NCBI RefSeq assembly: GCF_000178835.2
Contig: NC_015275.1
Span: forward strand, 2,439,001-2,503,000
Source of the DNA: Cellulosilyticum lentocellum DSM 5427
GTDB lineage: Bacteria > Bacillota > Clostridia > Lachnospirales > Cellulosilyticaceae
Direction: 5' to 3'
Length of the DNA stretch: 64,000 bases
Notes under the pieces: model-generated
The model's input: only the letters and a program-made list of their open reading frames with translations
Databases searched by the model: none
Told to the model about the DNA's origin: nothing
Shown: positions 36,186-44,592 of the stretch, in pieces
Layout of the letters: every line of letters starts with the position of its first letter
Position numbering within the stretch: the first letter of the stretch is position 1
Made by a program: the position numbers and the translations under genes

Positions 36186-36213
36186 AATAGTGCTTTCTCC
36201 TTCTTCTTTTATC
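36161..36213 (+). terminator. Terminator overlapping the 3' end of kdpE
   Basis: AGAAGAAGGAGAAAGCAC, which is still coding sequence of kdpE, pairs with GTGCTTTCTCCTTCTTCT after the stop codon, then TTTTAT. An 18-bp stem built partly from coding bases. Confidence 0.8.
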
Positions 36214-36215
36214 AA

Positions 36216-37955
36216 TTAATTACATGAAACTACGCCCGTTTCTCCATCTAATGTGACAATTGCTCCAGATTTTAATATTTCAGTTGCTCCCTGTGCCCCC
36301 AAAATAATAGGAATGTCTAAGCTTAAACTAACAATAGCCGCGTGTGAATTCATGCCATCTTCTTCTATAATTAAGCCAGCAGCTTGTTTAAGTTCTTCTA
36401 TAATATGATTACTTGTTTTAGGCATTACTAAAATATCTCCCGGTTTAAAATCATTTTTCACTTCTTCTTCATCTTTACAAACACATAAGCTGGCACAAAC
36501 AGTCTTATGAATCATTCCTCTCCCCTTTAAAAGAATATGTCCTATGACTTGTACCTTAATAAGATTGGTCGTTCCAGCTATACCTAAAGGTACTCCGGCT
36601 GTTAATACCACAATTTCTCCTGGCTTTACATAGCCTACTCTTTCAACTGCTTCAGCAGCATGCTCAAATAAGTCATCTGTATTTTTTTCTTCTTTTATAA
36701 GTAATGGCATGACACCCCATGATAAATTAATTTGTCTACAAACATATTCATATGTGCTACAACCAATAATGGGACAATCCGGTTTATACTTTGCAATCAT
36801 TCGAGCAGTTTTACCAGATTTTGTTACTGTAATAATAGCTGCTGCATTAATATCATGTGCAGTTGTGCAAGTAGCATGAGAAATAGCGTTAGTTACATCG
36901 GGATTAGTCAAACAATCTCTATTTTTAAAACGCTGTCTATAATTAATATCTTGTTCTGCTCTTTCTGTAATTTTAATCATTGTTTGTAATGCTTCAACTG
37001 GATATTTACCTGCCGCTGTTTCGCCTGATAACATAATAGCACTGGTTCCATCATAAATAGCATTGGCAACATCTGTAACTTCTGCACGTGTAGGTCTAGG
37101 ATTTTTCATCATAGAATCTAACATCTGTGTAGCAGTAATAACAGGTTTCTCTGCATTACATACCTTGCTAATAATTTTCTTCTGAATAACTGGAATTTCT
37201 TCAATAGGTACTTCTACCCCTAAATCTCCTCTGGCTACCATAATACCATCTGATACACGAATAATATCATCTATATTTTCAATACCTTGTCTATTTTCTA
37301 TCTTAGCAATAATATTAATGGTATTACATTGATAATCACTTAGTATTTTCCGAATCTGTATAATATCCTCAGCTGTTCTTGTGAAAGAAGCGGCTATAAA
37401 GTCTACACCTTGCTCAATTCCAAATACAATATCTGAGTAATCTTGCTTGCTGATAAAAGGCATAGATAAATGAGCCCCTGGAATATTAACTCCCTTATGA
37501 CTAGATAAAATTCCCCCATTTTCAACATGACAAATAATATCTTTATTTGTTTTACTGGTTACTTTAAGTTCAATAAGCCCATCATCTAATAAAATCGTCA
37601 TGCCTTCTGAAACATCCTTAATAAGTTCGTTATAGGTAATTGATACTTTTGTTTCATTTCCTTTAAGTGCTTCTGTTGTCAATGTAAAAACTTGATCCTT
37701 TTTAAGCTCTACTTCTCTTTCCTCAAAATCACCAATACGAATTTCAGGCCCTTTTGTATCTAATAATAAAGCAACTGGTAAATTCAGTTCTTGTCTTAAC
37801 TTTTTCACTAATGAAATAGTTTGTTGATGTTTTTCGTAAGTACCATGTGAAAAATTGATACGCGCAACATTCATACCTTCAAGCATTAACTCTCTTAATA
37901 TTTGTTCATCATCTGTAGCAGGTCCTAGTGTACAAACTATTTTCGTTTTTCTCAT
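36216..37955 (-). CDS. pyk: Pyruvate kinase with C-terminal PEP-utiliser domain
   Basis: 579 residues. ATG 37955 is chosen for AAGGA seven bases upstream. The catalytic barrel holds RINFSHG, the catalytic Lys in IIAKIENRQG and VARGDLGVEV with MLDSM downstream. After the allosteric C domain there is an extra domain of about 100 residues (GDILVMPKTSN, NSHAAIVSLSLDIPIILG, VTLDGETGVV) like the PEP-synthase/PPDK swivelling domain found in Bacillus and clostridial pyruvate kinases. It makes pyruvate and ATP from PEP at the end of glycolysis. Confidence 0.96.
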   Translation of the reverse strand: MRKTKIVCTLGPATDDEQILRELMLEGMNVARINFSHGTYEKHQQTISLVKKLRQELNLPVALLLDTKGPEIRIGDFEEREVELKKDQVFTLTTEALKGNETKVSITYNELIKDVSEGMTILLDDGLIELKVTSKTNKDIICHVENGGILSSHKGVNIPGAHLSMPFISKQDYSDIVFGIEQGVDFIAASFTRTAEDIIQIRKILSDYQCNTINIIAKIENRQGIENIDDIIRVSDGIMVARGDLGVEVPIEEIPVIQKKIISKVCNAEKPVITATQMLDSMMKNPRPTRAEVTDVANAIYDGTSAIMLSGETAAGKYPVEALQTMIKITERAEQDINYRQRFKNRDCLTNPDVTNAISHATCTTAHDINAAAIITVTKSGKTARMIAKYKPDCPIIGCSTYEYVCRQINLSWGVMPLLIKEEKNTDDLFEHAAEAVERVGYVKPGEIVVLTAGVPLGIAGTTNLIKVQVIGHILLKGRGMIHKTVCASLCVCKDEEEVKNDFKPGDILVMPKTSNHIIEELKQAAGLIIEEDGMNSHAAIVSLSLDIPIILGAQGATEILKSGAIVTLDGETGVVSCN

Positions 37956-38172
37956 CTTTTCATCCTTCTTGTTATAATAATTTATTATATTATTAATTTT
38001 CATGGAATTATATCATATGTTTTTGAATGTCTCAATAGAACGAATTTATCCTTAACATTTTCTTGATGTTGGTTTTAAATTAATTATTTATAAGTTTTAT
38101 ATAAATTGAGGAGAGAAAATCCTTGTGTTTGATTTATTTATATCTTCTTAAACTGTTCGCGAAACACAATTA

Positions 38173-38225
38173 TTAGACAATTAATAAAAGGATATCTAAC
38201 TGATACCCTTTTATTAATTGTCTAA
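38173..38225 (-). terminator. Hairpin terminator after the HD-GYP gene
   Basis: TTAGACAATTAATAAAAGG pairs with its complement in a 19-bp stem around a 15-nt centre that is itself partly paired (GATATC/GATACC). The T-run is weak, so the call rests on position just after the HD-GYP stop. Confidence 0.6.
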
Positions 38226-38229
38226 CTAC

Positions 38230-39309
38230 TTATAAAATAGCTCTAATATGAAGACCTGGACGTTGTGACAAATCTATAAATTGCTGTGAGACTTGTACGA
38301 CTGGTTTTGATAGCGCCGCTTTGTTAATCATAATCACTCTCGCTTTTTGTCCATTACTCAGATACACATCATGATTAATATAGGATTCAGATGTACGCTC
38401 TAAAAAAGGAAGCAAAAATTTAGGATCGAATTTTTGCAATCCATCGGATTCGAAAAGTTCTATAACATCAAATGGACAAAGCCCTGCTCTATAGACCCTG
38501 TTAGCTGTCATTGCATCGTATACATCAGCTACTGCTACAATCTTAGCAAAATCAATGATTTGCTCACTTTTCAAACCATCTGGATATCCTGTACCGTCAC
38601 ATTTTTCGTGATGCATTAGTGCAGCCAACTTAATACGTTCATCAATATTTTGTTTCTTTAAAATTTCATATCCCCTATAGGCATGAGCTTTAACAGTAGT
38701 AAATTCTTCTGCTGTTAGTTTACCAGGCTTTGTAATCAATTTCTTAGGAATGCATAACTTCCCAACATCATGTAGCAGTCCACATAAACTTAATAGATAG
38801 TTATCTTCCTTCGAGAAATTGAGCCACCCTCCAATAACATGACAAATCAATCCTACATTCAGGGAGTGTACATACGTTAAATCATCATACTCTCGCATAC
38901 ACTGTAGCATTTCAAACATACTTGATCCCGTTACATTTTGAGCTAGTAATCGATCTAGTTCATGTGTCAATTTAGGAATATTAATTTCTTTATTATTAGT
39001 AACAACTTCATTAATATCCTTTCTGAATTCATCAACTGATTTAGAAAAATCAACCTGAAAGCTCTTAAATGTTTTAGTCTGTCGAACACGATCTAAATAA
39101 GTCATTTGTTCATCAACAAATATGTCTATTTCTTTTCTATAATCATAAACACCTATTTGATTAACACCATGAAGCTTTAATTTTATAATGATTCTAGGAG
39201 TCAATGCGGTATCTTCAGTAACAAGCAAAAGTCCCATACTATCATAGATATTTTCTGCTATCGTCATATTGGCTCTGGCATAGTGTATAGGTATCTTTCT
39301 AATCTGCAT
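38230..39309 (-). CDS. HD-GYP domain protein, putative cyclic-di-GMP phosphodiesterase
   Basis: 359 residues. The HD-GYP catalytic domain has HSLNVG, LLHDVGKLCIP, the distal HAYRGYEIL and MHHEKCDGTGYPDGL, and the final VADVYDAMTANRVYR. All HD and GYP residues needed for a metal-dependent phosphodiesterase are present. The N-terminal 130 residues resemble the DUF3391-like lead region of such proteins. It probably hydrolyses cyclic di-GMP. GGGAGG precedes the ATG. Neighbours are unrelated, pyk and the thiolation pair. Confidence 0.9.
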   Translation of the reverse strand: MQIRKIPIHYARANMTIAENIYDSMGLLLVTEDTALTPRIIIKLKLHGVNQIGVYDYRKEIDIFVDEQMTYLDRVRQTKTFKSFQVDFSKSVDEFRKDINEVVTNNKEINIPKLTHELDRLLAQNVTGSSMFEMLQCMREYDDLTYVHSLNVGLICHVIGGWLNFSKEDNYLLSLCGLLHDVGKLCIPKKLITKPGKLTAEEFTTVKAHAYRGYEILKKQNIDERIKLAALMHHEKCDGTGYPDGLKSEQIIDFAKIVAVADVYDAMTANRVYRAGLCPFDVIELFESDGLQKFDPKFLLPFLERTSESYINHDVYLSNGQKARVIMINKAALSKPVVQVSQQFIDLSQRPGLHIRAIL

Positions 39310-39423
39310 ATCTTCCTCCCATTCACGATGTATAGATTCAATCTTACATTTATTTTATACTTTTCAAAATTAAACTTCAATAAATTTAAGTTTTTCTATT
39401 TAAAATCCACTTTATATAAAACA

Positions 39424-39468
39424 AAAATAGACATATATTGCCTATAAGTAGCAATATATGTCTATTTT
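39424..39468 (-). terminator. Terminator after the thiolation pair
   Basis: AAAATAGACATATATTGC pairs with GCAATATATGTCTATTTT, 18 bp perfect, loop nine nt; on the minus strand it ends in T-rich sequence. Confidence 0.85.
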
Positions 39469-39469
39469 A

Positions 39470-40315
39470 TTAATCATTTTCATTTAGTATTTTCTCATAA
39501 TCATCTAAGAATTGGTAGGATTTTTCTTTTTTATGATATCCAATAACAGTTTCTAAATTAATGTCATGTACACTTCTAAAAATATTCATTTCAATATGAG
39601 GATTAATTTGCCTAAATTTCTTAATTAGATTTTTCATTTCTTGACGCTTAGATCCTCCTCCTTGCCCACTTACACTGCAGTGTTCAGTTAAGCGACAAGC
39701 ACATTGAATAAAACTTAATTCATTGTATCGCACCCATGCAACAATATCTGCTTCTTTAACTAAGTAAAGTGGTCTAATAAGTTCCATACCTTCATAATTA
39801 GTACTATGAAGTTTTGGCATCATCGTTTTAATTTGCCCACTATAAAGCATACTCATCAAAATAGTTTCTATTACATCATCAAAATGATGCCCTAATGCAA
39901 TCTTATTACATCCCAAGTCTTTAGCTTCTTTATATAAGTAACCTCTTCTCATTCTGGCACATAAATAGCAAGGTGTATCCTCAACTTCAGCTACCACATC
40001 AAATATAGGTGATTCGAAAATAGTAATAGGAATATTTAACAGCTTTGCATTATCTTCTATTACTTTTCTATTATAAGGATTATAACCAGGATCCATAACC
40101 AAGAACACTAACTCAAACTTAACTTGCCAATGCCTCTGAAGTTCCTGCATGCACTTAGCTAGGAGCATTGAATCCTTACCACCGGAAATACATACAGCTA
40201 TTTTATCTCCATTCTGAATAAGGTTATAATCATTAATACCATTTACAAAACGCTTCCATATCTCTTTACGATATTTTTTTATAATACTTTTTTCTATTTC
40301 TTTATATTTTTCCAT
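39470..40315 (-). CDS. TtcA-family PP-loop protein, putative tRNA 2-thiolation enzyme
   Basis: 281 residues from ATG 40315 (AAGGA seven bases upstream), clear of the upstream gene; a longer frame would overlap it. PP-loop CISGGKDSML, CYLCARMRRGYLYKEA and LGHHFDDVIETIL are TtcA-type; CACRLTEHC near residue 215 adds clustered cysteines that could hold an Fe-S centre. It likely activates a tRNA base for sulfur insertion. Ten bases upstream in the same operon is a cysteine desulfurase, a natural sulfur donor, which supports the role. Paralogue of the gene at 14288-15016. Confidence 0.85.
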   Translation of the reverse strand: MEKYKEIEKSIIKKYRKEIWKRFVNGINDYNLIQNGDKIAVCISGGKDSMLLAKCMQELQRHWQVKFELVFLVMDPGYNPYNRKVIEDNAKLLNIPITIFESPIFDVVAEVEDTPCYLCARMRRGYLYKEAKDLGCNKIALGHHFDDVIETILMSMLYSGQIKTMMPKLHSTNYEGMELIRPLYLVKEADIVAWVRYNELSFIQCACRLTEHCSVSGQGGGSKRQEMKNLIKKFRQINPHIEMNIFRSVHDINLETVIGYHKKEKSYQFLDDYEKILNEND

Positions 40316-40325
40316 TATTTCATCC

Positions 40326-41447
40326 TTACTTTTTAAGTTCATTATAGCATTGTTCAAAAATCTGAATAAAAGCTTCTACTTCTTCCTCTGTTGTCAAGTA
40401 GCTTAAACTAATCCTTAATGTAGCCAGTGCTCGTTTACGGTCTTTTGTTAAAGCATAAACTGGACGTGAAGGTGTATTAGCTGTAGAACAAGCAGATTTT
40501 GTTGAAACAAAAACCTCTCTATCCGCTAGTTTCTGTTGAAACACATAAGGTTTAATGCCTTTAATACTCAAATTCAAAATAAAAGGTGAGGCTGCTTCAG
40601 GACTATTAACCATAACATCATTATATCCTTTTAGCTTTTTTCTTATCAACTGATTTAACATCATTACCTTATTATAATATATCTTTTGATCTTCTTTTAT
40701 TAAATGTATTGCCTTTTCAGCTGATAAAATAAGAGCAGCTGTAGGTGTTCCGCTACGATAGGTTGTTGTACTAATACCGCCGTGAATCAATGGCTCTATA
40801 TGAATTGTTTCCTTTTTAATAAGAATACCTATACCATGTAATCCAAAAAATTTGTGAGGTGCTAGTGTTATTAAATCAACCTTTTCTAAATCCACTTGTA
40901 TTTTTCCTATAGCTTGCGTTGCATCTACATGAAAATGACAATTAGGATACTCTGAAATCATTTCCCCTAAGTCTGATATATCTTGACAAACACCTAACTC
41001 ACTATCAACAGCACCAATAGAAACTAAAATAGTATCAGGTCTTAATAGCTCTTTTAAGTGATCTGTATCTACTTTACCATTAGGTAACAGATCAACATAA
41101 TCAATTTCATAACCTTGCTGCTCCAAATAAAGCATAGGCCCAGTTACAGATGAATGTTCTAAATAAGTAGTAATCATATGCTTTCCATAACGTTTATATT
41201 CATTAACTATTCCTTTAATAGCTAAATTATTGGCTTCTGTTGCTCCAGAAGTATATATAATTTCTTCTGGTTTAACCTTTAGATAGCTAGCTATCTTTTC
41301 TGTTGCTTCTGTAATAGCTAATTTTGCTTCTTTTCCCAACTTATGGCCTGCATTAGGATTAGCTACATAAGTTTTTGTTGCTTCACAGAAGGTTTTCAAT
41401 ACTTCCTCTCGTACAGGTGTATCTGCTGCATAATCTAAATAAATCAT
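40326..41447 (-). CDS. Cysteine desulfurase (NifS/IscS-like)
   Basis: 373 residues of the class V aminotransferase fold. The PLP Lys lies in LITLAPHKFFGLHGIGIL, the cofactor site HVDATQAIG upstream, and the catalytic Cys in STKSACSTANTPSRPV near residue 320. It removes sulfur from cysteine as a persulfide. AGAGGA precedes the ATG. No iscU or Fe-S scaffold gene adjoins; the next gene is a TtcA-like thiolase, so the persulfide is probably for tRNA modification, though supply to Fe-S assembly is possible. Confidence 0.9.
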   Translation of the reverse strand: MIYLDYAADTPVREEVLKTFCEATKTYVANPNAGHKLGKEAKLAITEATEKIASYLKVKPEEIIYTSGATEANNLAIKGIVNEYKRYGKHMITTYLEHSSVTGPMLYLEQQGYEIDYVDLLPNGKVDTDHLKELLRPDTILVSIGAVDSELGVCQDISDLGEMISEYPNCHFHVDATQAIGKIQVDLEKVDLITLAPHKFFGLHGIGILIKKETIHIEPLIHGGISTTTYRSGTPTAALILSAEKAIHLIKEDQKIYYNKVMMLNQLIRKKLKGYNDVMVNSPEAASPFILNLSIKGIKPYVFQQKLADREVFVSTKSACSTANTPSRPVYALTKDRKRALATLRISLSYLTTEEEVEAFIQIFEQCYNELKK

Positions 41448-41558
41448 TTTAGTTCCTCTCTTACGCTTAGTAACTTTAAATTACTTCTGCTTTAAATCAT
41501 ACGTTTCTTCTAGATTTTTGTCAATCTACTTATAGATCCCTCTAAATATCCTGCATAC

Positions 41559-41593
41559 TAAAAGCGCTAGCAGATTATCTACTAGCGCTTTTG
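41559..41593 (-). terminator. pflB terminator
   Basis: AAAAGCGCTAG and CTAGCGCTTTT form an 11-bp stem around an 11-nt loop 20 bases after the pflB stop codon. Confidence 0.8.
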
Positions 41594-41613
41594 AAATTGC
41601 TTCATTTTTAACC

Positions 41614-43839
41614 TTACATTTTTTCATGGAAAGTACGGCTAAGAACATCTAATTGTTGTTCTCTTGTAAGCTTAATAAAGTTTACAGCGTATCCTGATAC
41701 ACGAATTGTAAGTTGTGGATATTTTTCTGGGTGATCCATTGCATCAAGTAATACTTCTTTATTAAGAACGTTTACGTTGATGTGTTGTCCTGTTTGGCCA
41801 AAGTAACCATCTAGGATACCTACCATATTTGTAATACGGTCTGCTTCATTATTACCAAGTGTTGATGGTACTAATGAGAATGTATATGAAATACCATCAT
41901 TAGCATGTTCGAATGGTAATTTAGCTACTGATGCACATGCTGCAAGAACACCTTTTGTTTCTCTACCATTCATTGGGTTTGCACCTGGTGAGAATGGCAC
42001 ACCAGCTTTACGTCCATCTGGAGTAGATCCTGTTTTCTTACCATATACTACGTTTGATGTAATTGTAAGAACAGATTGTGTGTATACAGAGTCTCTGTAT
42101 GGTGTGTGTTTTCTGATTTCTTGCATGAAGTCTTCTACTAATGATACAGCAATTGAGTCAGCACGGTCGTCATTGTTTCCGTATGCTGGGTATTCCCCTT
42201 CGATTTCGAAGTCAATTGCAATACCTTCTTCGTTTCTGATAGGTTTAACTTTAGCATGTTTAATAGCTGATAATGAGTCAGCTGCTACTGCAAGACCTGC
42301 AATACCACATGCCATTGTTCTTAAAATGTCTGTATCATGAAGTGCCATTTCAATTCTTTCGTAAGCATATTTATCATGCATGAAGTGAATGATGTTAAGG
42401 GCATCTGTGTAAACTTTAGCAACCCATGCTTTAGTAATTTGGTAGTTTTTCATTACTTTATCGTAATCTAAGTATTCATCACCTGTCATTGGCTCGATAC
42501 CTGGTACTACTTTGATACCAGTTTTTTCATCTACCCCACCATTGATTGCATAAAGTACAGCTTTAGCAAGGTTAGCACGAGCTCCAAAGAATTGCATTTG
42601 TTTACCAATTCTCATTGGAGATACACAACAAGCAATACCGTAGTCATCACCAAATTGTGGTCTCATTAAATCATCGCTTTCATATTGGATAGCTGATGTA
42701 TCAATAGATACTTTTGCACAGAAGTTTTTGTAACCTTGTGGGAAATGTTCACTCCAAAGTACTGTTAAGTTTGGTTCTGGAGCTGGTCCAATGTTATAAA
42801 GTGTGTGAAGGTAACGGAAACTATTTTTAGTTACAAGTGAAGCACTCATATCTTCTAACATACCACCAAGTGATTCTGTTACCCATGTTGGGTCTCCTGA
42901 GAATAATTCGTTGTATTCTGGCGTTCTAAGGAATCTGATGATACGAAGTTTCATGATAAATTGATCAATGATTTCTTGAACTTCTTGTTCTGTAAGTTTA
43001 CCTTCTTGTAAATCTCTTTCTGCATAAATATCAAGGAATGTAGATGTACGTCCGATTGACATAGCTGCACCATCTTGTTCTTTAGTTGCTGCAAGATAAG
43101 CTAAGTATAACCATTGAGTCGCTTCTCTAAAGTTTTCAGCTGGTCTAGATAAATCAAATCCGTACATTTGGCCTAATTCTTTAAGTTCATTTAAGGCTTT
43201 GATTTGTTCTGCTAATTCTTCACAGTCTCTCATTGTTTCTGCTGTAAATACTTTAGAACGTTCTTCTTTATCTTTCATTTTGAATTCGATTAATTTATCG
43301 ATTCCGTAAAGAGCAACTCTTCTGTAATCACCAATAATACGTCCACGACCGTAAGCATCTGGAAGACCAGTAACAACACCTACTTTACGTGCTGTACGAA
43401 TATCTTTATTGTAAACATCGAATACACCTTGGTTATGTGTTTTTCTGTATTTTGTAAAGATTTCTTTCATTTCTGGATCTACTTCATAGTCGTATGCTTT
43501 TAAAGCATTTTCTACAACTCTCATCCCACCAAATGGATGACAGCTTCTTACAAGTGGTGCATCTGTTTGAAGACCAACGATTTTTTCTTTGTCTTTATTA
43601 ATATAACCTGCTGCATGAGAAGTGATTGTTGCTACTGTTTTAGTATCTGCAAAACAACCTCTTTCTCTTTCTTTTACCATAAGTTCACTAAGTTCATTCC
43701 AAAGATCTAATGTGTCTTGTGTAGGACCAGCTAAGAAACTATCGTCACCTGTATATTCTGTATAGTTGTTAACGATGAAATCTCTTACATTAATTTCGTT
43801 TTCCCATGCACCTGATTTGAAATTTCTCCAGTATGTCAT
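41614..43839 (-). CDS. pflB: Pyruvate formate-lyase
   Basis: 741 residues from ATG 43839. The adjacent catalytic cysteines lie in [13 protein letters not shown] and the glycyl-radical site in [13 protein letters not shown] near the C-terminus, both intact. The N-terminus ([20 protein letters not shown]) aligns with standard PFL, fixing the start. The enzyme converts pyruvate and CoA to acetyl-CoA and formate under anaerobiosis. No pflA activase gene adjoins. Codon use is GC-richer and repetitive compared with neighbours, as for a highly expressed gene. The leader is unusual: the only good Shine-Dalgarno lies about 45 nt upstream behind a predicted hairpin. Confidence 0.97.
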   Translation of the reverse strand: MTYWRNFKSGAWENEINVRDFIVNNYTEYTGDDSFLAGPTQDTLDLWNELSELMVKERERGCFADTKTVATITSHAAGYINKDKEKIVGLQTDAPLVRSCHPFGGMRVVENALKAYDYEVDPEMKEIFTKYRKTHNQGVFDVYNKDIRTARKVGVVTGLPDAYGRGRIIGDYRRVALYGIDKLIEFKMKDKEERSKVFTAETMRDCEELAEQIKALNELKELGQMYGFDLSRPAENFREATQWLYLAYLAATKEQDGAAMSIGRTSTFLDIYAERDLQEGKLTEQEVQEIIDQFIMKLRIIRFLRTPEYNELFSGDPTWVTESLGGMLEDMSASLVTKNSFRYLHTLYNIGPAPEPNLTVLWSEHFPQGYKNFCAKVSIDTSAIQYESDDLMRPQFGDDYGIACCVSPMRIGKQMQFFGARANLAKAVLYAINGGVDEKTGIKVVPGIEPMTGDEYLDYDKVMKNYQITKAWVAKVYTDALNIIHFMHDKYAYERIEMALHDTDILRTMACGIAGLAVAADSLSAIKHAKVKPIRNEEGIAIDFEIEGEYPAYGNNDDRADSIAVSLVEDFMQEIRKHTPYRDSVYTQSVLTITSNVVYGKKTGSTPDGRKAGVPFSPGANPMNGRETKGVLAACASVAKLPFEHANDGISYTFSLVPSTLGNNEADRITNMVGILDGYFGQTGQHINVNVLNKEVLLDAMDHPEKYPQLTIRVSGYAVNFIKLTREQQLDVLSRTFHEKM

Positions 43840-43846
43840 ATGCACT

Positions 43847-43895
43847 GTAGAAGTGATTAGCCGATTGACTGACCTCTTCTACTTCACCCCCTTTG
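43847..43895 (-). promoter_or_regulatory. pflB distant Shine-Dalgarno and intervening hairpin
   Basis: On the minus strand AAAGGGGGTGA (43895-43885) is followed by GTAGAAG (43882-43876), a 22-nt loop, and CTTCTAC (43853-43847), then AGTGCAT and the ATG. Folding the 7-bp stem would bring the ribosome site to about eight bases from the start codon. Confidence 0.45.
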
Positions 43896-43920
43896 AAGTA
43901 ATTTATAATGTCAATTAATT

Positions 43921-43967
43921 AAGTATAGATAATTTTTGTATACAGTATACATAAATTATCTATACTT
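43921..43967. promoter_or_regulatory. 47-bp palindrome upstream of pflB, candidate operator
   Basis: AAGTATAGATAATTT (43921-43935) and AAATTATCTATACTT (43953-43967) are exact reverse complements; the centre GTATACAGTATAC is also palindromic, so only one mismatch exists over 23-bp arms. It is too AT-rich and lacks a T-tail for a terminator and lies about 80-130 bases before the pflB start. Confidence 0.6.
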
Positions 43968-44047
43968 ATGTTATCATAGAAGGCATTATTTGTGCAATAG
44001 AAAGTACTAATTAACAATAATTTTAAATTAATAGAATCATCTATTAT

Positions 44048-44539
44048 TTACTTTAATTCTTCCTTGTTTGCATAGGCTTGTGTACGCGAATGAATGCGCT
44101 TTGCGTAGTCAATAATCTTGCGATCATAAGTTTCTACCATTAATGGAGATTGGATTAAAAAGTCTGCTGTCGATTGATTAGTTGCTACAGGGATATCATA
44201 AAGTGCAGCAATACGAAGCAAGGCTTTTACATCAGGATCATGTGGTTGTGATGCAAGAGGATCCCAAAAGAAGATCATAAAATCTATTTTGCACTCTACA
44301 ATACGACAACCTATTTGTTGATCTCCGCCTAGTGGACCACTATTAAATGCAGTAACAGGTAAATCTGTTTCTGCAGCAATAAGCTTAGCTGTGGTACCAG
44401 TCCCACATAGAAAATGCCTACTCAATTTATCCTTATTATTTTGTACCCATTCGATAATATCTCTTTTTCTATTGTCATGAGCAATAAGTGCTATGCTTTT
44501 TTGTTTTTCCATTTTTACAATCTTATAGTCTTTATCCAC
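44048..44539 (-). CDS. mgsA: Methylglyoxal synthase
   Basis: 163 residues. Motifs ALIAHDNRK (substrate-binding His and Asp), CGTGTTAKLI, FNSGPLGGDQQIG with the catalytic region, FFWDPLASQPHDPDVKALLR and the final VATNQSTADFLI are all present. It converts dihydroxyacetone phosphate to methylglyoxal and phosphate, a bypass of lower glycolysis at low phosphate. The start is GTG 44539, seven bases after AAGGAG. It lies between pflB and the helicase gene; 53 bp separate it from the helicase stop, so co-transcription with the helicase is likely. Confidence 0.95.
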   Translation of the reverse strand: MDKDYKIVKMEKQKSIALIAHDNRKRDIIEWVQNNKDKLSRHFLCGTGTTAKLIAAETDLPVTAFNSGPLGGDQQIGCRIVECKIDFMIFFWDPLASQPHDPDVKALLRIAALYDIPVATNQSTADFLIQSPLMVETYDRKIIDYAKRIHSRTQAYANKEELK

Positions 44540-44592
44540 TTTTCTTCTCCTTATTCATTTCCTTTATTTGCTTCATTTTTTTACTATTTACA

